A stretch of DNA of 64,000 nt from Bacillota bacterium (GCA_023415235.1 JAEZLP010000013.1:1-64000); one strand, 5' to 3'; positions 42,908-51,926 are shown, counted from the first letter of the stretch. The notes: generated by a model not told the origin, from the letters alone. Numbers and translations: made by a program.

Positions 42908-44287
42908 ATGAGAGTAATCAGCATTATTAGAAAAGATCTGAAAACCCTGTTAAGCGATAAGAAGGCTTTGGCCATTATACTGATCATGCCCGTTATTCTC
43001 ATGTTGATTTTAAGTTTCGCCCTGAAAGGCATCTTCATGAGTGACTGGGGTTTGAGCAGGGTAAACATCGCGGTTGTAAAGAAATATGACGCAGTGGAGG
43101 ACGGGAAGAACTATCAACAGGCCTTGAACAGCGGACTATTTGCTCAGGGAATGGGAGAGGATACGGCAAAGCTGCTTGCTTCCGCAGAGGAAAGCACCGA
43201 TCCCGAGGCACTGTTCTTCAAGGAGTTTCTTGAGAGTGATGAGATTTCGGATTTCATATCCTATCGCGTAGAATCGGAAGACAAGGCGCTGGACATGCTG
43301 AAGGACGGCAGCATTTCAGCAGTCGTGATGCTTCCGGAGAAATTTATCTATAATATGAAAGTCAATATGCTGACCCCCTTCCGCAATGAGGTGGAGATCC
43401 GTGTTCTGACCAACCCTGAAGCCAGCTTTGACGGAGAGATCGTGAAATCAGTCGTGAAGGCTTATTCCGAAACGGTTTCTTCCGCGATCATCGGAAAGAA
43501 CGTACTGATCGAAGCATCTTTGGCGAACGATCTGGAATATGACAGTTTTCAGGATATGGAGACGGTGATGGAGGATATCATGGAGTCCCTGAAGGATATC
43601 AGGGTTCCGGTGGAGGAGACTACTCTTGAGGGAAGAAGAACCATCACCAGCTCGGATTATTATGCCGCTGCCATGATGACCATGTTTATTCTCTTTGCTG
43701 CCGGACACGGCGGGAGAATGATTCTTGAGGAAAAGGAGCAATACACCTATCAGCGCATGATGGCTGCGGGAACCTCAAGGCTGGCAATCCTGGCAGGGAA
43801 ATTCCTGGTGGTTTTTCTGATCGCGCTGCTTCAGATTATCGTAATGACTGTGTTTTCCCGGTATGCGCTCAATGTGCAATGGGGGGACTTCGTTTCCGTC
43901 GCCCTGATCGGAATCGCAGCATCCTTTGCTGTAGCAGGCCTAGGCGCGGCCGTTGCGGCCGCGACTTATCGCGCCGGCAATTATAAAATGGCAAATATTT
44001 TTGAGACGGCTGTCATTCAGACTATGGCACTCCTGGGAGGCAGTTTCTTCCCTATCTACATTTTGCCGGAGGCTATCCAAAAACTCAGCATTCTGTCGCT
44101 GAACGGGATTGCATTAAAGGCCTATCAGAAAACCATAATGGGATATGATCTGGACGGAGTTTTAGGATATGTGGGAATTCTGGCGGGAATCGGAGCGGCA
44201 TTTGCTGCAATTGCCGCTGTAACGATGAGAGGAAAGGAGGGAACCGCAGATGATGGCCGTGATAAAACTCAGGCTGCTGAGGCTTAA
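42908..44287 (+). CDS. ABC-2 exporter permease 1
   Basis: A 459-residue ABC-2 membrane protein: one N-terminal hydrophobic segment (LAIILIMPVILMLILSFALK), a large extracytoplasmic domain of about 220 residues, then five membrane segments with AGTSRLAILAGKFLVVFL and GGSFFPIYILPEAIQKLS. This is the NatB/YhgE-like layout of exporters that handle ions, lipids or peptides. AAGGAGAT precedes the ATG. Its 3' end overlaps the second permease gene by 38 bases. Confidence 0.9.
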   Translation: MRVISIIRKDLKTLLSDKKALAIILIMPVILMLILSFALKGIFMSDWGLSRVNIAVVKKYDAVEDGKNYQQALNSGLFAQGMGEDTAKLLASAEESTDPEALFFKEFLESDEISDFISYRVESEDKALDMLKDGSISAVVMLPEKFIYNMKVNMLTPFRNEVEIRVLTNPEASFDGEIVKSVVKAYSETVSSAIIGKNVLIEASLANDLEYDSFQDMETVMEDIMESLKDIRVPVEETTLEGRRTITSSDYYAAAMMTMFILFAAGHGGRMILEEKEQYTYQRMMAAGTSRLAILAGKFLVVFLIALLQIIVMTVFSRYALNVQWGDFVSVALIGIAASFAVAGLGAAVAAATYRAGNYKMANIFETAVIQTMALLGGSFFPIYILPEAIQKLSILSLNGIALKAYQKTIMGYDLDGVLGYVGILAGIGAAFAAIAAVTMRGKEGTADDGRDKTQAAEA

Positions 44288-45422
44288 AGATGATTTTTGG
44301 ATCTATCTCGTCTTGATGCTCATGTCATTTGGACTGACTGTGATTTTCGGATTTTCCTTTGATCATTTCAAAGCCGAAGTGCTCATCGTGGACGAGAGCA
44401 AGAGCGTTTATTCGGAAAATCTCATGGAAGAACTGACCGAGAATGAAGCCTTTTCTTTTACGGCAGTCGATCGGGCCGAAGCGGAAGTGCTGGTAAGGGA
44501 AGGTAAAGCCATTGCGGCTGTCATTCTTGGAGAAGGCTTCGAAACTGCGGTTCAATCGGAGAAACAGATTCCTCTGGGAATGCTGATGCTGAAGGATGAT
44601 ACCCTGCTTCTTGCGCTGGAACAGCAGCTGACCAGTTCAGTATCCAATATGGCTGGGGGCGTCAGGATTTCGGAGATCACCGCAGATTATATCCTTTCCC
44701 AAAATCCTGAGAAAGATCGAAGCTCCATCAAAGAGGACGCGTACCGCAGTGTGATGGAGGCATGGAAATACAAGAATCCTATGCTGGTGTCATCCGTTGT
44801 GGTCAACACAAATACCGGCAGTGGATATGACAATTTGAAGCATTCCATGATCGGATTTTCCCTGTTTTTCTCCATGTACACCATGGTATTCGGTGTGGGA
44901 ACCATACTTTATGACCGGCAGTATCGCACTTGGCAGCGCATGATGATCACACCGGTTTCCAAGAGTTCCATCCTTGGCGGAAGCATGATCGTAACCTATC
45001 TGGCGGGAGCGATTCAATTGGGAATATTGGTGATTGCGGGGAAATACCTGCTGGGAATCGACTGGGGAAGCAGCATTGCCGGCATACTGCTTGTTGTAGC
45101 CGCATTTGTTTTCTCCGTCACTTCGCTGGGACTGCTTCTCTCCGGTATCGTTAAGACCCACGCGCAGCTTGCTTCTCTGACGCCGGTCTTACTGACAAGT
45201 ACATCCATGCTAGGCGGCTGTATGTGGCCGCTGGATATTGTAAACAACAGGGTTCTCCTGTTCCTCGCCGAGCTTACGCCGCAGAAGTGGGCGGTCCAGG
45301 GAATGGAAGATATCGCAAGCCGGGGCATGGGCTTTGAAGCGGCGCTGCTGCCGACGCTGGTCCTCGCAGGTATGGGTATGGTATACTTTGCTGCGGGAGT
45401 CAGGTTGATGAAATTTCAATGA
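44250..45422 (+). CDS. ABC-2 exporter permease 2
   Basis: A 390-residue ABC-2 permease with the same build as its neighbour: one N-terminal membrane segment, an extracytoplasmic domain, then a membrane block with QRMMITPVSKSSILGGSMIV and LGGCMWPLDIVNNRVLL. The two probably form a heterodimeric channel with the ATPase. The double ATG start is inside the first permease gene and follows AAAGGAGGG. A terminator ends the operon. Confidence 0.9.
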   Translation: MMAVIKLRLLRLKDDFWIYLVLMLMSFGLTVIFGFSFDHFKAEVLIVDESKSVYSENLMEELTENEAFSFTAVDRAEAEVLVREGKAIAAVILGEGFETAVQSEKQIPLGMLMLKDDTLLLALEQQLTSSVSNMAGGVRISEITADYILSQNPEKDRSSIKEDAYRSVMEAWKYKNPMLVSSVVVNTNTGSGYDNLKHSMIGFSLFFSMYTMVFGVGTILYDRQYRTWQRMMITPVSKSSILGGSMIVTYLAGAIQLGILVIAGKYLLGIDWGSSIAGILLVVAAFVFSVTSLGLLLSGIVKTHAQLASLTPVLLTSTSMLGGCMWPLDIVNNRVLLFLAELTPQKWAVQGMEDIASRGMGFEAALLPTLVLAGMGMVYFAAGVRLMKFQ

Positions 45423-45444
45423 GACTAAAGCAAAAAATATATTA

Positions 45445-45473
45445 AAACCTGACATGATCCTGTCGGGTTTTTT
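45445..45473 (+). terminator. Terminator of the ABC exporter operon
   Basis: AAACCTGACA and TGTCGGGTTT form a 10-base stem with one G-T pair, ending in six T. Confidence 0.85.
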
Positions 45474-45477
45474 ATGA

Positions 45478-45669
45478 TACTATCCTCTTTTAATGAAGGC
45501 GGCGAAGGAGAAGGGAATCCCCCTAGAGCTTGTTAAGGTCGACAGCGTGCAAGTTGCCCGCAATGCGCCTACTCCGTTTCCCACCTACAGCTTCTATCTC
45601 GGAGGAAAGCTGATCACCAACGAAATCCTGACAGAAAAGAAGTTTTTTCAGTATTTGATTATGGACTGA
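45478..45669 (+). pseudogene. C-terminal remnant of a YoaP-type (GNAT-linked) protein gene
   Basis: An open frame of 63 codons before the stop at 45669 encodes AKEKGIPLELVKVDS, then ARNAPTPFPTYSFYLGGKLI and TNEILTEKKFFQYL. This matches my memory of the C-terminal thioredoxin-like YoaP domain found behind acetyltransferase domains in Firmicutes. The first codons abut the ABC-operon terminator, and there is no promoter, ribosome site or N-terminal domain. An ATG at 45493 could make 58 residues, but I read it as debris of a deleted gene. Confidence 0.65.
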
Positions 45670-45747
45670 ATCAGTGCAGGACCGATTGAATAAGGATTGA
45701 TTGAAAATGAATTAAATGAATAGGGCTTGGATAAATAATAATGATTG

Positions 45748-45775
45748 AACTAAGATGATAAAACTAAGATGATAA
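45748..45775. repeat. 14-bp perfect tandem duplication
   Basis: AACTAAGATGATAA occurs twice in direct succession in the AT-rich gap between the YoaP remnant and yjdF. Confidence 0.85.
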
Positions 45776-45800
45776 AACAATAAGGGCATTATCTGCCCTT
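45774..45800 (-). terminator. Terminator of yjdF
   Basis: On the minus strand AAGGGCA and TGCCCTT pair around a five-base loop, followed by ATTGTTTT. The hairpin overlaps the yjdF stop codon. Confidence 0.7.
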
Positions 45801-46208
45801 ATGTTTTTCTTTTTTCTTCTGCTGCCGCATTTCATATTTTCTGTCCTTTTCTGTTTCCTTTTCCAGCCTCGATTTTGTTTTACGCTCCAGCTTATGCTCT
45901 TCCCTTTGCGCATTGAGCGCCTGCTGGGCTTTTGTTCCGATACCGGGGCTCTGGAGCTGGCGGGATATTTCCCTCTGCAGCCGTTTGGGATTGATCCTGC
46001 GCTCCTGCAATTCAGTTCCCTCAATCGGCGGACTGAATTTTAAGAGCTTCCAGTTTTCGGAAAGATAGCGGTATACCTCATAATCCTTGGGCTCAGGGCC
46101 GAAGGTTATCTTGCAAACCTCCATCTGTTTCCCTTCCGTTCTTTCATAGAGGCCGATCCAAAAAGGGTCTTCAAAAAATACGGACAGCTGTGCCTTAACT
46201 TGTGCCAT
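45789..46208 (-). CDS. yjdF: YjdF-family protein (DUF2992)
   Basis: A 139-residue protein of the YjdF family. The first 60 residues form the conserved domain (VKAQLSVFFEDPFWIGLYER, then KITFGPEPKDYEVYRYL), and the last 60 are a highly charged Lys/Arg/Glu helix ending in a run of basic residues. YjdF homologues are found behind the yjdF RNA, which binds azaaromatic compounds, so a role in handling such compounds is suspected; the activity is unknown. I chose the ATG at 46208 because AGGAGG lies five bases before it. The upstream ATG in frame overlaps that site. Confidence 0.88.
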   Translation of the reverse strand: MAQVKAQLSVFFEDPFWIGLYERTEGKQMEVCKITFGPEPKDYEVYRYLSENWKLLKFSPPIEGTELQERRINPKRLQREISRQLQSPGIGTKAQQALNAQREEHKLERKTKSRLEKETEKDRKYEMRQQKKKEKHKGR

Positions 46209-46224
46209 TTTTCCTCCTTTTTTC

Positions 46225-46345
46225 ATAGAACTCTCAAAGAACGGACAACCAAAGGAGGCAGGTTACTGACAGCGAACCGATCGCTGCGCCCAGACTACCA
46301 ACTGGGACTGTGTTTTTATCTTTGATCCGACGGCATTATTCTAAT
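46225..46345 (-). ncRNA. Candidate yjdF riboswitch (structured leader)
   Basis: The roughly 120 bases before yjdF are rich in short stems. On the minus strand these are CCCAG-TTGGTAGT-CTGGG, then CAGCGA-TCGGT-TCGCTG, then a GCCTCC stretch that could mask the AGGAGG near the start. yjdF-family genes in Firmicutes are typically preceded by the yjdF RNA motif, so position and structure fit. I cannot verify the consensus nucleotides from memory. Confidence 0.5.
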
Positions 46346-46447
46346 CCCTTTCCCTGTGTTCGTCAAGGATTGAGAGATGGGGAAAGCTATATAATCTAGA
46401 TGTGAGGAGAAGAAGGGTTTATGTTAAAAAATATAAAAAACTGACTC

Positions 46448-46476
46448 TTGACAATGATTGGAAATTTATATAATAT
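46448..46476 (+). promoter_or_regulatory. Promoter of the LacI-MBL-TctCBA operon
   Basis: A perfect TTGACA (46448-46453), 17 bases, then TAATAT (46471-46476); an overlapping TATAAT is at 46469-46474. Confidence 0.75.
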
Positions 46477-46482
46477 AACACT

Positions 46483-46498
46483 ATGAGAACGATTGCAT
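46483..46498 (+). promoter_or_regulatory. LacI-type operator 1 (imperfect)
   Basis: ATGAGAACGATTGCAT resembles operator 2 (shared core GAGAACG) and lies at the expected transcription start, just after the -10 box. A repressor bound here would block initiation. Confidence 0.55.
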
Positions 46499-46557
46499 TC
46501 CTAAGAAGTGAATCTTTTTAATATTAGTACCCATAAACTTTTCTTTTTTTAGTAAAA

Positions 46558-46575
46558 AATGAGAACGTTTTCATT
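46558..46575 (+). promoter_or_regulatory. LacI-type operator 2
   Basis: AATGAGAACGTTTTCATT is an 18-base palindrome with one mismatch and a central CG, the classic LacI/GalR-family operator form. It lies 15 bases before the regulator start codon and about 76 bases from operator 1, a spacing that would allow looping. Confidence 0.75.
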
Positions 46576-46590
46576 GGAGGGCGGTAGAAT

Positions 46591-47586
46591 ATGGCTACAA
46601 CAATTTTAGATGTCGCAAAACTATGCGGATATTCCAAGGCAACTGTTTCACGCGCATTTGCCAGCCCGGATCAGGTAGCTGAGAAAACACGCCAACGGGT
46701 ATACGAAGCCGCACGTACGTTGAATTACACGCCGGATGCGATAGCACGTGCAATGGTACGTGGACGTACGGACAATATCGGGTTTGTTATTTATGAAAAA
46801 CAATACCCTGTGGTGCTCAATCCATTTTATTCCCCGATTTTTGAAAGTGTGCTGCAGACCTGTGCGCGGAAGGGTTACAGTCTTTTTATCTCCTCCGATC
46901 GGGATTTGCGTTTGCCAAACGGACAGACCTGTGTGAAAAAGCAAATGGACGGCATCATTCTTGCCGGTCAATCCGATGCGCAAATGGTGATGGATCTGAG
47001 GCGACAGAACATGCCGGTTGTAGTGCTCAACAATGCGCTTGATGTGGATGATTTGACCTGCGTTACAACGGATCAGTATGGCGGAGCTTTGCTTGCCATG
47101 CGACATTTGACCGAGCGGGGTCACCGTAAGATCGGCCTGATTGCAGGGGCATTTTCACCCCACGTGTGCACCTCGCGTTACAACGGTTACTGCGACGCTC
47201 TCCGCGAGGTCGGACAGGGGGTAGATTTACGCTTTGTGCAGACCATAGAACCGACGGCGGAGCAGGCTTTAAAATGTGCGTCGCTGATACTGTCTTTGCC
47301 CGACCGTCCCACCGCTATTTTTTGTACCAACGATACCATCGCAGTTGGAACATTGAAAGCGGCCTTGCGCGCCGGACTACGTATCCCGGAGGATCTTGCC
47401 ATAGTAGGCTTTGATGACAGCGAAATCAGTCATTTGGTAGAACCTGAACTGACTACGATTCGTGTAGACAAGATCGCGATGGGCCGCCTAGCTGCAGAGC
47501 GGCTGATTGCTCAAATCGAAGGAGAGCCACCACAAAAGCAAGTGATTCAAACTCCGGTGGAGCTGGTGGTACGTCAGACTACTTGA
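46591..47586 (+). CDS. LacI-family transcriptional regulator
   Basis: A 331-residue repressor-type regulator. The N-terminal LacI helix-turn-helix is ILDVAKLCGYSKATVSRAFA, with the hinge helix TPDAIARAMVRGRTDNIGFV. The periplasmic-binding-protein-like effector domain follows, with MRHLTERGHRKIGLIAG, AIFCTNDTIAVGTLKAA and DLAIVGFDDSEISHLVEPEL. Two matching palindromes in its own promoter region suggest autoregulation, and the MBL and TctCBA genes downstream are the likely regulated functions. GGAGGGCGG precedes the ATG. The effector is unknown, perhaps the transported substrate. Confidence 0.93.
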   Translation: MATTILDVAKLCGYSKATVSRAFASPDQVAEKTRQRVYEAARTLNYTPDAIARAMVRGRTDNIGFVIYEKQYPVVLNPFYSPIFESVLQTCARKGYSLFISSDRDLRLPNGQTCVKKQMDGIILAGQSDAQMVMDLRRQNMPVVVLNNALDVDDLTCVTTDQYGGALLAMRHLTERGHRKIGLIAGAFSPHVCTSRYNGYCDALREVGQGVDLRFVQTIEPTAEQALKCASLILSLPDRPTAIFCTNDTIAVGTLKAALRAGLRIPEDLAIVGFDDSEISHLVEPELTTIRVDKIAMGRLAAERLIAQIEGEPPQKQVIQTPVELVVRQTT

Positions 47587-47621
47587 GTCTTTACAACAAT
47601 AAACAGTAATGAGGTGAGGTC

Positions 47622-48578
47622 TTGGAAGTAACATTTATCAATGTAGGCTATGGCGATGCGATTCTGGTGCAGTCTGATGATTATACAATACTGCTGGATG
47701 GTGGAAGCGCTATGGCAGGAGAATTCGAGCATTACCCGAAACGGATTCGCTCGGCGGACTATTTGAAACAAGCCGGGCTGACGAAGATCGATTTACTGAT
47801 CCTGTCGCACATTCACGAGGATCATGTATGCGGCCTGGAGGCAGTTCTAGATCAGTGCCAAGTAGGGGAAATACGTTTGCCCTATGATCCTTCGCTTTTA
47901 TCATCAGTACATTTGCTGGCTCCCAATTCCTCCGCGCCGTCCAGTGTACACCTATTTGCAGCTGCATTTAATGCCACAATACGGATTATTGAATCTGCAA
48001 AGCGGCAGGCAATTCCAGTGGACCTGCTGCAAATTGGGGATTGCCTGACTATGCCGTCAGGAATAAAGCTTGATGTACTTGCGCCTTCCAAGGTAGTGAG
48101 GCTTGATTTTGAGCGTCTGATTTCAGAGGCATTTGCTGCGCAGGATCCCACAGATGTGCTGATCGAGCTGGATCGTACCGCAAATGACAGCAGCCTGCTG
48201 ATCAAGCTATCCGAGGGGAATACTGCGTTGTTACTGGCGGCGGATAATTGTCCGGACAAATGGAATTTGAAGGATATTTCTACGCTTAAAAATGTAAACG
48301 TTCTCAAATTACCGCATCACGGGCAAAAGGACAGTATATATGAAGATATCATCAGCATTATGCCGCTTACGCATGTAGTAACCACTGCTTCATCCGACCG
48401 GCGTTATGACAGTGCCAGTCCCGAAGTGTATCACACACTGCTGCGATTGAATTCCAAGATGATATTTCTTTTTACGGATGAACAGGAGTATCTTCCTTAC
48501 TTCAAAAATCCCGACGGCGCTCGCGCCATAAAGCTTGTGATTGATTCTAGTGGTATTCACACGGAATTCATCAAATAA
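47622..48578 (+). CDS. MBL-fold metallo-hydrolase (ComEC C-terminal-like)
   Basis: A 318-residue metallo-beta-lactamase-fold protein, closest in style to the soluble ComEC C-terminal hydrolase group. It starts with VTFINVGYGDAILVQSDDYT plus ILLDGG, and has the metal motif LILSHIHEDHVCGLE (His-x-His-x-Asp-His), later LLLAADNCP (Asp) and LKLPHHGQKDS (His). No membrane segment or signal is present, so it is cytoplasmic. Translation starts at a TTG preceded by GAGGTGAGG. Its place between the regulator and a TctCBA importer suggests that it hydrolyses the imported compound or a derivative (inference). Confidence 0.85.
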   Translation: MEVTFINVGYGDAILVQSDDYTILLDGGSAMAGEFEHYPKRIRSADYLKQAGLTKIDLLILSHIHEDHVCGLEAVLDQCQVGEIRLPYDPSLLSSVHLLAPNSSAPSSVHLFAAAFNATIRIIESAKRQAIPVDLLQIGDCLTMPSGIKLDVLAPSKVVRLDFERLISEAFAAQDPTDVLIELDRTANDSSLLIKLSEGNTALLLAADNCPDKWNLKDISTLKNVNVLKLPHHGQKDSIYEDIISIMPLTHVVTTASSDRRYDSASPEVYHTLLRLNSKMIFLFTDEQEYLPYFKNPDGARAIKLVIDSSGIHTEFIK

Positions 48579-48607
48579 ATTTAGTTGATAAGATTGGAGG
48601 AATTACA

Positions 48608-49615
48608 ATGAAACCCATGACGAAACGATTTTTTAGCGTGCTCTTGGTATTATTTCTGCTCTTGTCGGTAGCAGCCTGCGGAGCAGATACCAAAGCGCCG
48701 GAGAGCAGCTCGGATGCTGCGGAAGGCTTTCCTGAAAAGCAGGTTACCATTATTATGCCATGGAGTCTTGGCGGCGGACCTGACACCATTGCACGTCAAG
48801 TCGCGTCCTATGGTGAAAAGTATCTTGGTGTGCCTGTAATTGTTGAGAACAAAACAGGCGGTGCTGGAACAATTGCAATGGCAGCAGCGCTGCAAGCGGC
48901 GGATGACGGTTATTCGATGATCGTTGCAAACGGTCCGTTATTTTCGCTGACACCGAGCTTTCAAAATGTCAACTATACCATTGATGACATTACGCCGCTC
49001 ATTGGAATGCGTGAGGTTGAATTTGTTGTACTGTCAAATCCGGGCAAAAGCGGTATCAAAACGCTTGACGATTTAAAGGCTTACTCCGCAAGCGGAAAGA
49101 CCATTAAATATGCTACCACCGGCGGTCCGGGAAATGACAGCTATACGATGATTTCCGTGCTCTTTAAGAGACTAGGACTGCCGGCTGAGGCTGTTCCCTA
49201 TGACGGCGGTCAGGATGCGATCAACGCCCTTGTTGGCGGGCATGTTGATATTGCCATTGGTTCCCCTCCGGTTTACCGCGATTATGTGAAAAGCGGCGAG
49301 CTCGCCTGTCTTGGTACCTTCATTCCGGATGGAATCGAGGTAGACGGCATCGGTCGCATTCCATCCTTCAAGGAACAGGGAATCGACGCGGAATTTATCG
49401 GAATGGATTACTTCGCGGTGCGTTCCTCCGTGGATGACGCAAAGAAAAAGGTTCTTACCGAGTTTATCCAGAAGGTATATGCCGATCCCGACTTCCAGAA
49501 ATTCATGTCTGAAATGGGCATGGTAGCATGGGACGGAACAGAAGCTGAAATTTTGCAAAAGATCGATGATCAGAGCAAGGCAATGGTGGATTATATCAAG
49601 CTCCTTGAAAAATAA
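48608..49615 (+). CDS. tctC: Tripartite tricarboxylate transporter, substrate-binding lipoprotein TctC-type
   Basis: A 335-residue extracytoplasmic binding protein of the TctC (Bug) family. The lipobox is LSVAACGAD. The mature protein begins with FPEKQVTIIMPWSLGGGPDT, the family's ligand-loop block, followed by VIVENKTGGAGTIAMAAALQ. It hands carboxylate-type substrates to the TctAB membrane pair. TTGGAGGAATTAC precedes the ATG. The ligand cannot be deduced; TctC paralogues bind citrate, dicarboxylates, aromatic acids and others. Confidence 0.92.
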   Translation: MKPMTKRFFSVLLVLFLLLSVAACGADTKAPESSSDAAEGFPEKQVTIIMPWSLGGGPDTIARQVASYGEKYLGVPVIVENKTGGAGTIAMAAALQAADDGYSMIVANGPLFSLTPSFQNVNYTIDDITPLIGMREVEFVVLSNPGKSGIKTLDDLKAYSASGKTIKYATTGGPGNDSYTMISVLFKRLGLPAEAVPYDGGQDAINALVGGHVDIAIGSPPVYRDYVKSGELACLGTFIPDGIEVDGIGRIPSFKEQGIDAEFIGMDYFAVRSSVDDAKKKVLTEFIQKVYADPDFQKFMSEMGMVAWDGTEAEILQKIDDQSKAMVDYIKLLEK

Positions 49616-49700
49616 AACGACAAGCAATACTGCGGCGGCGGGATTTTCTTTCCGAACGGACCCCGCTGCCGCTTCCTGCGAAAACGAGGTGAACGATAGA

Positions 49701-50165
49701 ATGAAGATGAAATGCAATTCGGAAATTATTTCGGGGTCTGTATTTCTGGTGGCAGCTGCGGTGCTGTGGCTGTTGATCCCCAGCCAGATCAACACAATGG
49801 AAACATCGGCAATCAATGCTCAGACGGTACCTAAAATCGCCATAGGAGGAATGGGAATATTCTCTTTTATTTTACTTCTGCAAGGTATCTTCACTTTGCC
49901 GAAGAGAGAAATTGTCATTACTAGAGATATTCTGATTTCGGGCAACTTCCGCAAGGAACTCAGAAGCGTCCTTTACGCGGTCATTTTACTGGTCTATTTG
50001 TTAGCTCTCACCCGGATAGGATTTTTGATTTCGACTGCACTGCTGACCATTGTAATCTTGCTGTACTACGGTGCACGAAAGTGGTATTATTATGCAATTC
50101 CGCTGTCAATGGTCGGAGTCGTGTATTTCATATTCAAGATGATATTGAGAGTTTCACTGCCGTAA
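49701..50165 (+). CDS. tctB: Tripartite tricarboxylate transporter, small membrane subunit TctB-type
   Basis: A 154-residue protein with four hydrophobic segments (GSVFLVAAAVLWLLIP, IGGMGIFSFILLLQGIF, LYAVILLVYLLALTRIGFLI and a pair near the end), the build of TctB. I chose the ATG at 49701, ten bases after GAGGTG; the open frame before it overlaps the tctC end and encodes no membrane segment. It works with TctA as the sodium- or proton-coupled membrane part. Confidence 0.9.
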   Translation: MKMKCNSEIISGSVFLVAAAVLWLLIPSQINTMETSAINAQTVPKIAIGGMGIFSFILLLQGIFTLPKREIVITRDILISGNFRKELRSVLYAVILLVYLLALTRIGFLISTALLTIVILLYYGARKWYYYAIPLSMVGVVYFIFKMILRVSLP

Positions 50166-50183
50166 CAGGAAGGGGGGAGAACA

Positions 50184-51686
50184 ATGGACCTGTTTTTTGC
50201 TGGTTTAGAGACACTTTTACAATGGCAAAACTTTTTTATCATACCCATCGGGTTGGCGCTTGGCATCGTTGTAGGTGCAATCCCGGGGCTGACATCGGAC
50301 CTGGGGATAATACTCTGCATCCCGCTGACCTATGGCATGGATCCGACAATGGCAATTCTGATGCTGCTTGCAATCTATTGCGGAGGTACCTATGGGGGAT
50401 CAATCACTGCGATTTTGATCAACACACCAGGGACTTCAGCAAATGCAGCCACCTTATTTGACGGTTACCCCATGGCCAGAAAAGGGCTGGCGTACAAGGC
50501 TCTCTCCATGGCGTTGTTTGCATCGACCATCGGCGGTCTGATCAGCGCGTTTTCCCTGTTATTCCTTGCGCCGCAAATTGCAAAAATTACGTTGCTTTTC
50601 GGCCCGGCGGAGTATCTTGCTCTCGCTGTATTTGGCCTATCCGTTATTGCCGGCGTATCGAATAAAAGTATTTGCAAGGGGTTAATCGGCGCTTGCATCG
50701 GCATCTTCATATCTACCATCGGAATGGACAATATCAGCGGAACAACTCGTTTTGTTTTTGGAAAAATCAACCTAATGAGCGGAATTAACCTGATTATCGC
50801 GCTGATCGGTTTGTTTGCCATTTCTGAGATTATGATGAAATCTCAATATAACCCGCGTACCGATAAAAAAACCGTTGATGCGTCAAGTATCACCAAATGC
50901 AAGGTGACCCGAGAGGAATACAAGCGCTGCAGAAAGCCGATCGGTATCGGTTCCTTGATCGGTGTAATCATCGGTGCAACACCGGGCACAGGAGGCGGTC
51001 TCGCAGCTTTCATCGCATATAATCAGGTTAAAACCACATCCAAGCATCCGGAAACCTTTGGTGAAGGAGAAATTGAGGGGGTTGCAGTTTCTGAATCAGC
51101 CAATAACGGCGCTTGCGGCGCTACCATGATACCAATGCTGACGCTGGGTGTGCCGGGCGACGGCGCCACAGCGATTCTCATGGGTGCGTTCATGATCCAT
51201 GGAATGGTACCAGGCCCAATGCTGTTTCGTGATCAGGGGAATATTTTATATGCGATTATGCTCGGATTGATTGTGGTTAATATCTTTATGTATCTCCTCG
51301 GCAGTGTATTTACAAGATTTTATGCCCATATCACCCGTATCCCTTATGAGCTTCTCGCGTGTATCGTACTGACGTTCTGCATTGCCGGGGCGTACTCCAC
51401 CAGCAACAGTCTGTACGATGTCTATATCATTATTGTGGTGGGTATTTTGGCGTATTTCCTGCGGAGAATGGATTTTCAGCTTGTACCGATCCTTCTTGGA
51501 ATAGTACTCGGACCCCTTGCAGAAATGAATTTCAGGCGCGCGCTTATTCTGTCGGATGGCAGCCTCAGTATTTTCGTCACTCGTCCGATTAGCTTTGCTT
51601 TCCTGTTCATTGCTGCCGTATCCTTGCTATTGTTTGCATGGAAAAATCATCGCGCCAAGGTAAAGGCGCAAAGCGAAGCGCGGTAG
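50184..51686 (+). CDS. tctA: Tripartite tricarboxylate transporter, large membrane subunit TctA-type
   Basis: A 500-residue protein with about 11-12 membrane segments. TctA marks are VVGAIPGLTSDLGIILCIPL, the central ISGTTRFVFG, and IIGATPGTGGGLAAFIAYNQ with NNGACGATMIPMLTLGVPG; the two pseudo-symmetric Gly/Pro loops are believed to form the transport site. AAGGGGGG precedes the ATG. It is the last gene of the operon and is followed by a terminator. Confidence 0.94.
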   Translation: MDLFFAGLETLLQWQNFFIIPIGLALGIVVGAIPGLTSDLGIILCIPLTYGMDPTMAILMLLAIYCGGTYGGSITAILINTPGTSANAATLFDGYPMARKGLAYKALSMALFASTIGGLISAFSLLFLAPQIAKITLLFGPAEYLALAVFGLSVIAGVSNKSICKGLIGACIGIFISTIGMDNISGTTRFVFGKINLMSGINLIIALIGLFAISEIMMKSQYNPRTDKKTVDASSITKCKVTREEYKRCRKPIGIGSLIGVIIGATPGTGGGLAAFIAYNQVKTTSKHPETFGEGEIEGVAVSESANNGACGATMIPMLTLGVPGDGATAILMGAFMIHGMVPGPMLFRDQGNILYAIMLGLIVVNIFMYLLGSVFTRFYAHITRIPYELLACIVLTFCIAGAYSTSNSLYDVYIIIVVGILAYFLRRMDFQLVPILLGIVLGPLAEMNFRRALILSDGSLSIFVTRPISFAFLFIAAVSLLLFAWKNHRAKVKAQSEAR

Positions 51687-51738
51687 TCGCTATCACCATA
51701 TTTTAAATACTCCTCATTCTATAAAAGCCTTGTTTTAT

Positions 51739-51781
51739 GAAAAAGAAACTGTGCACTATTTTTGTGCGCAGTTTCTTTTTC
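51739..51781 (+). terminator. Terminator of the TctCBA operon
   Basis: GAAAAAGAAACTG and CAGTTTCTTTTTC pair perfectly, with inner GCA/TGC pairing, ending in the T-rich right arm. Confidence 0.85.
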
Positions 51782-51926
51782 ATAAATAAAACAAACTGCT
51801 GTGCTGTGTTTTACAATTCCATTACAAAATACAAAAATCCCCAATTTGGGCTTCGGATATTATATAATAAATAAGTCGAATTTCGGCGATTCAGCTATTA
51901 TTTTAGCGCAGATAAAGGTGGGGGTT

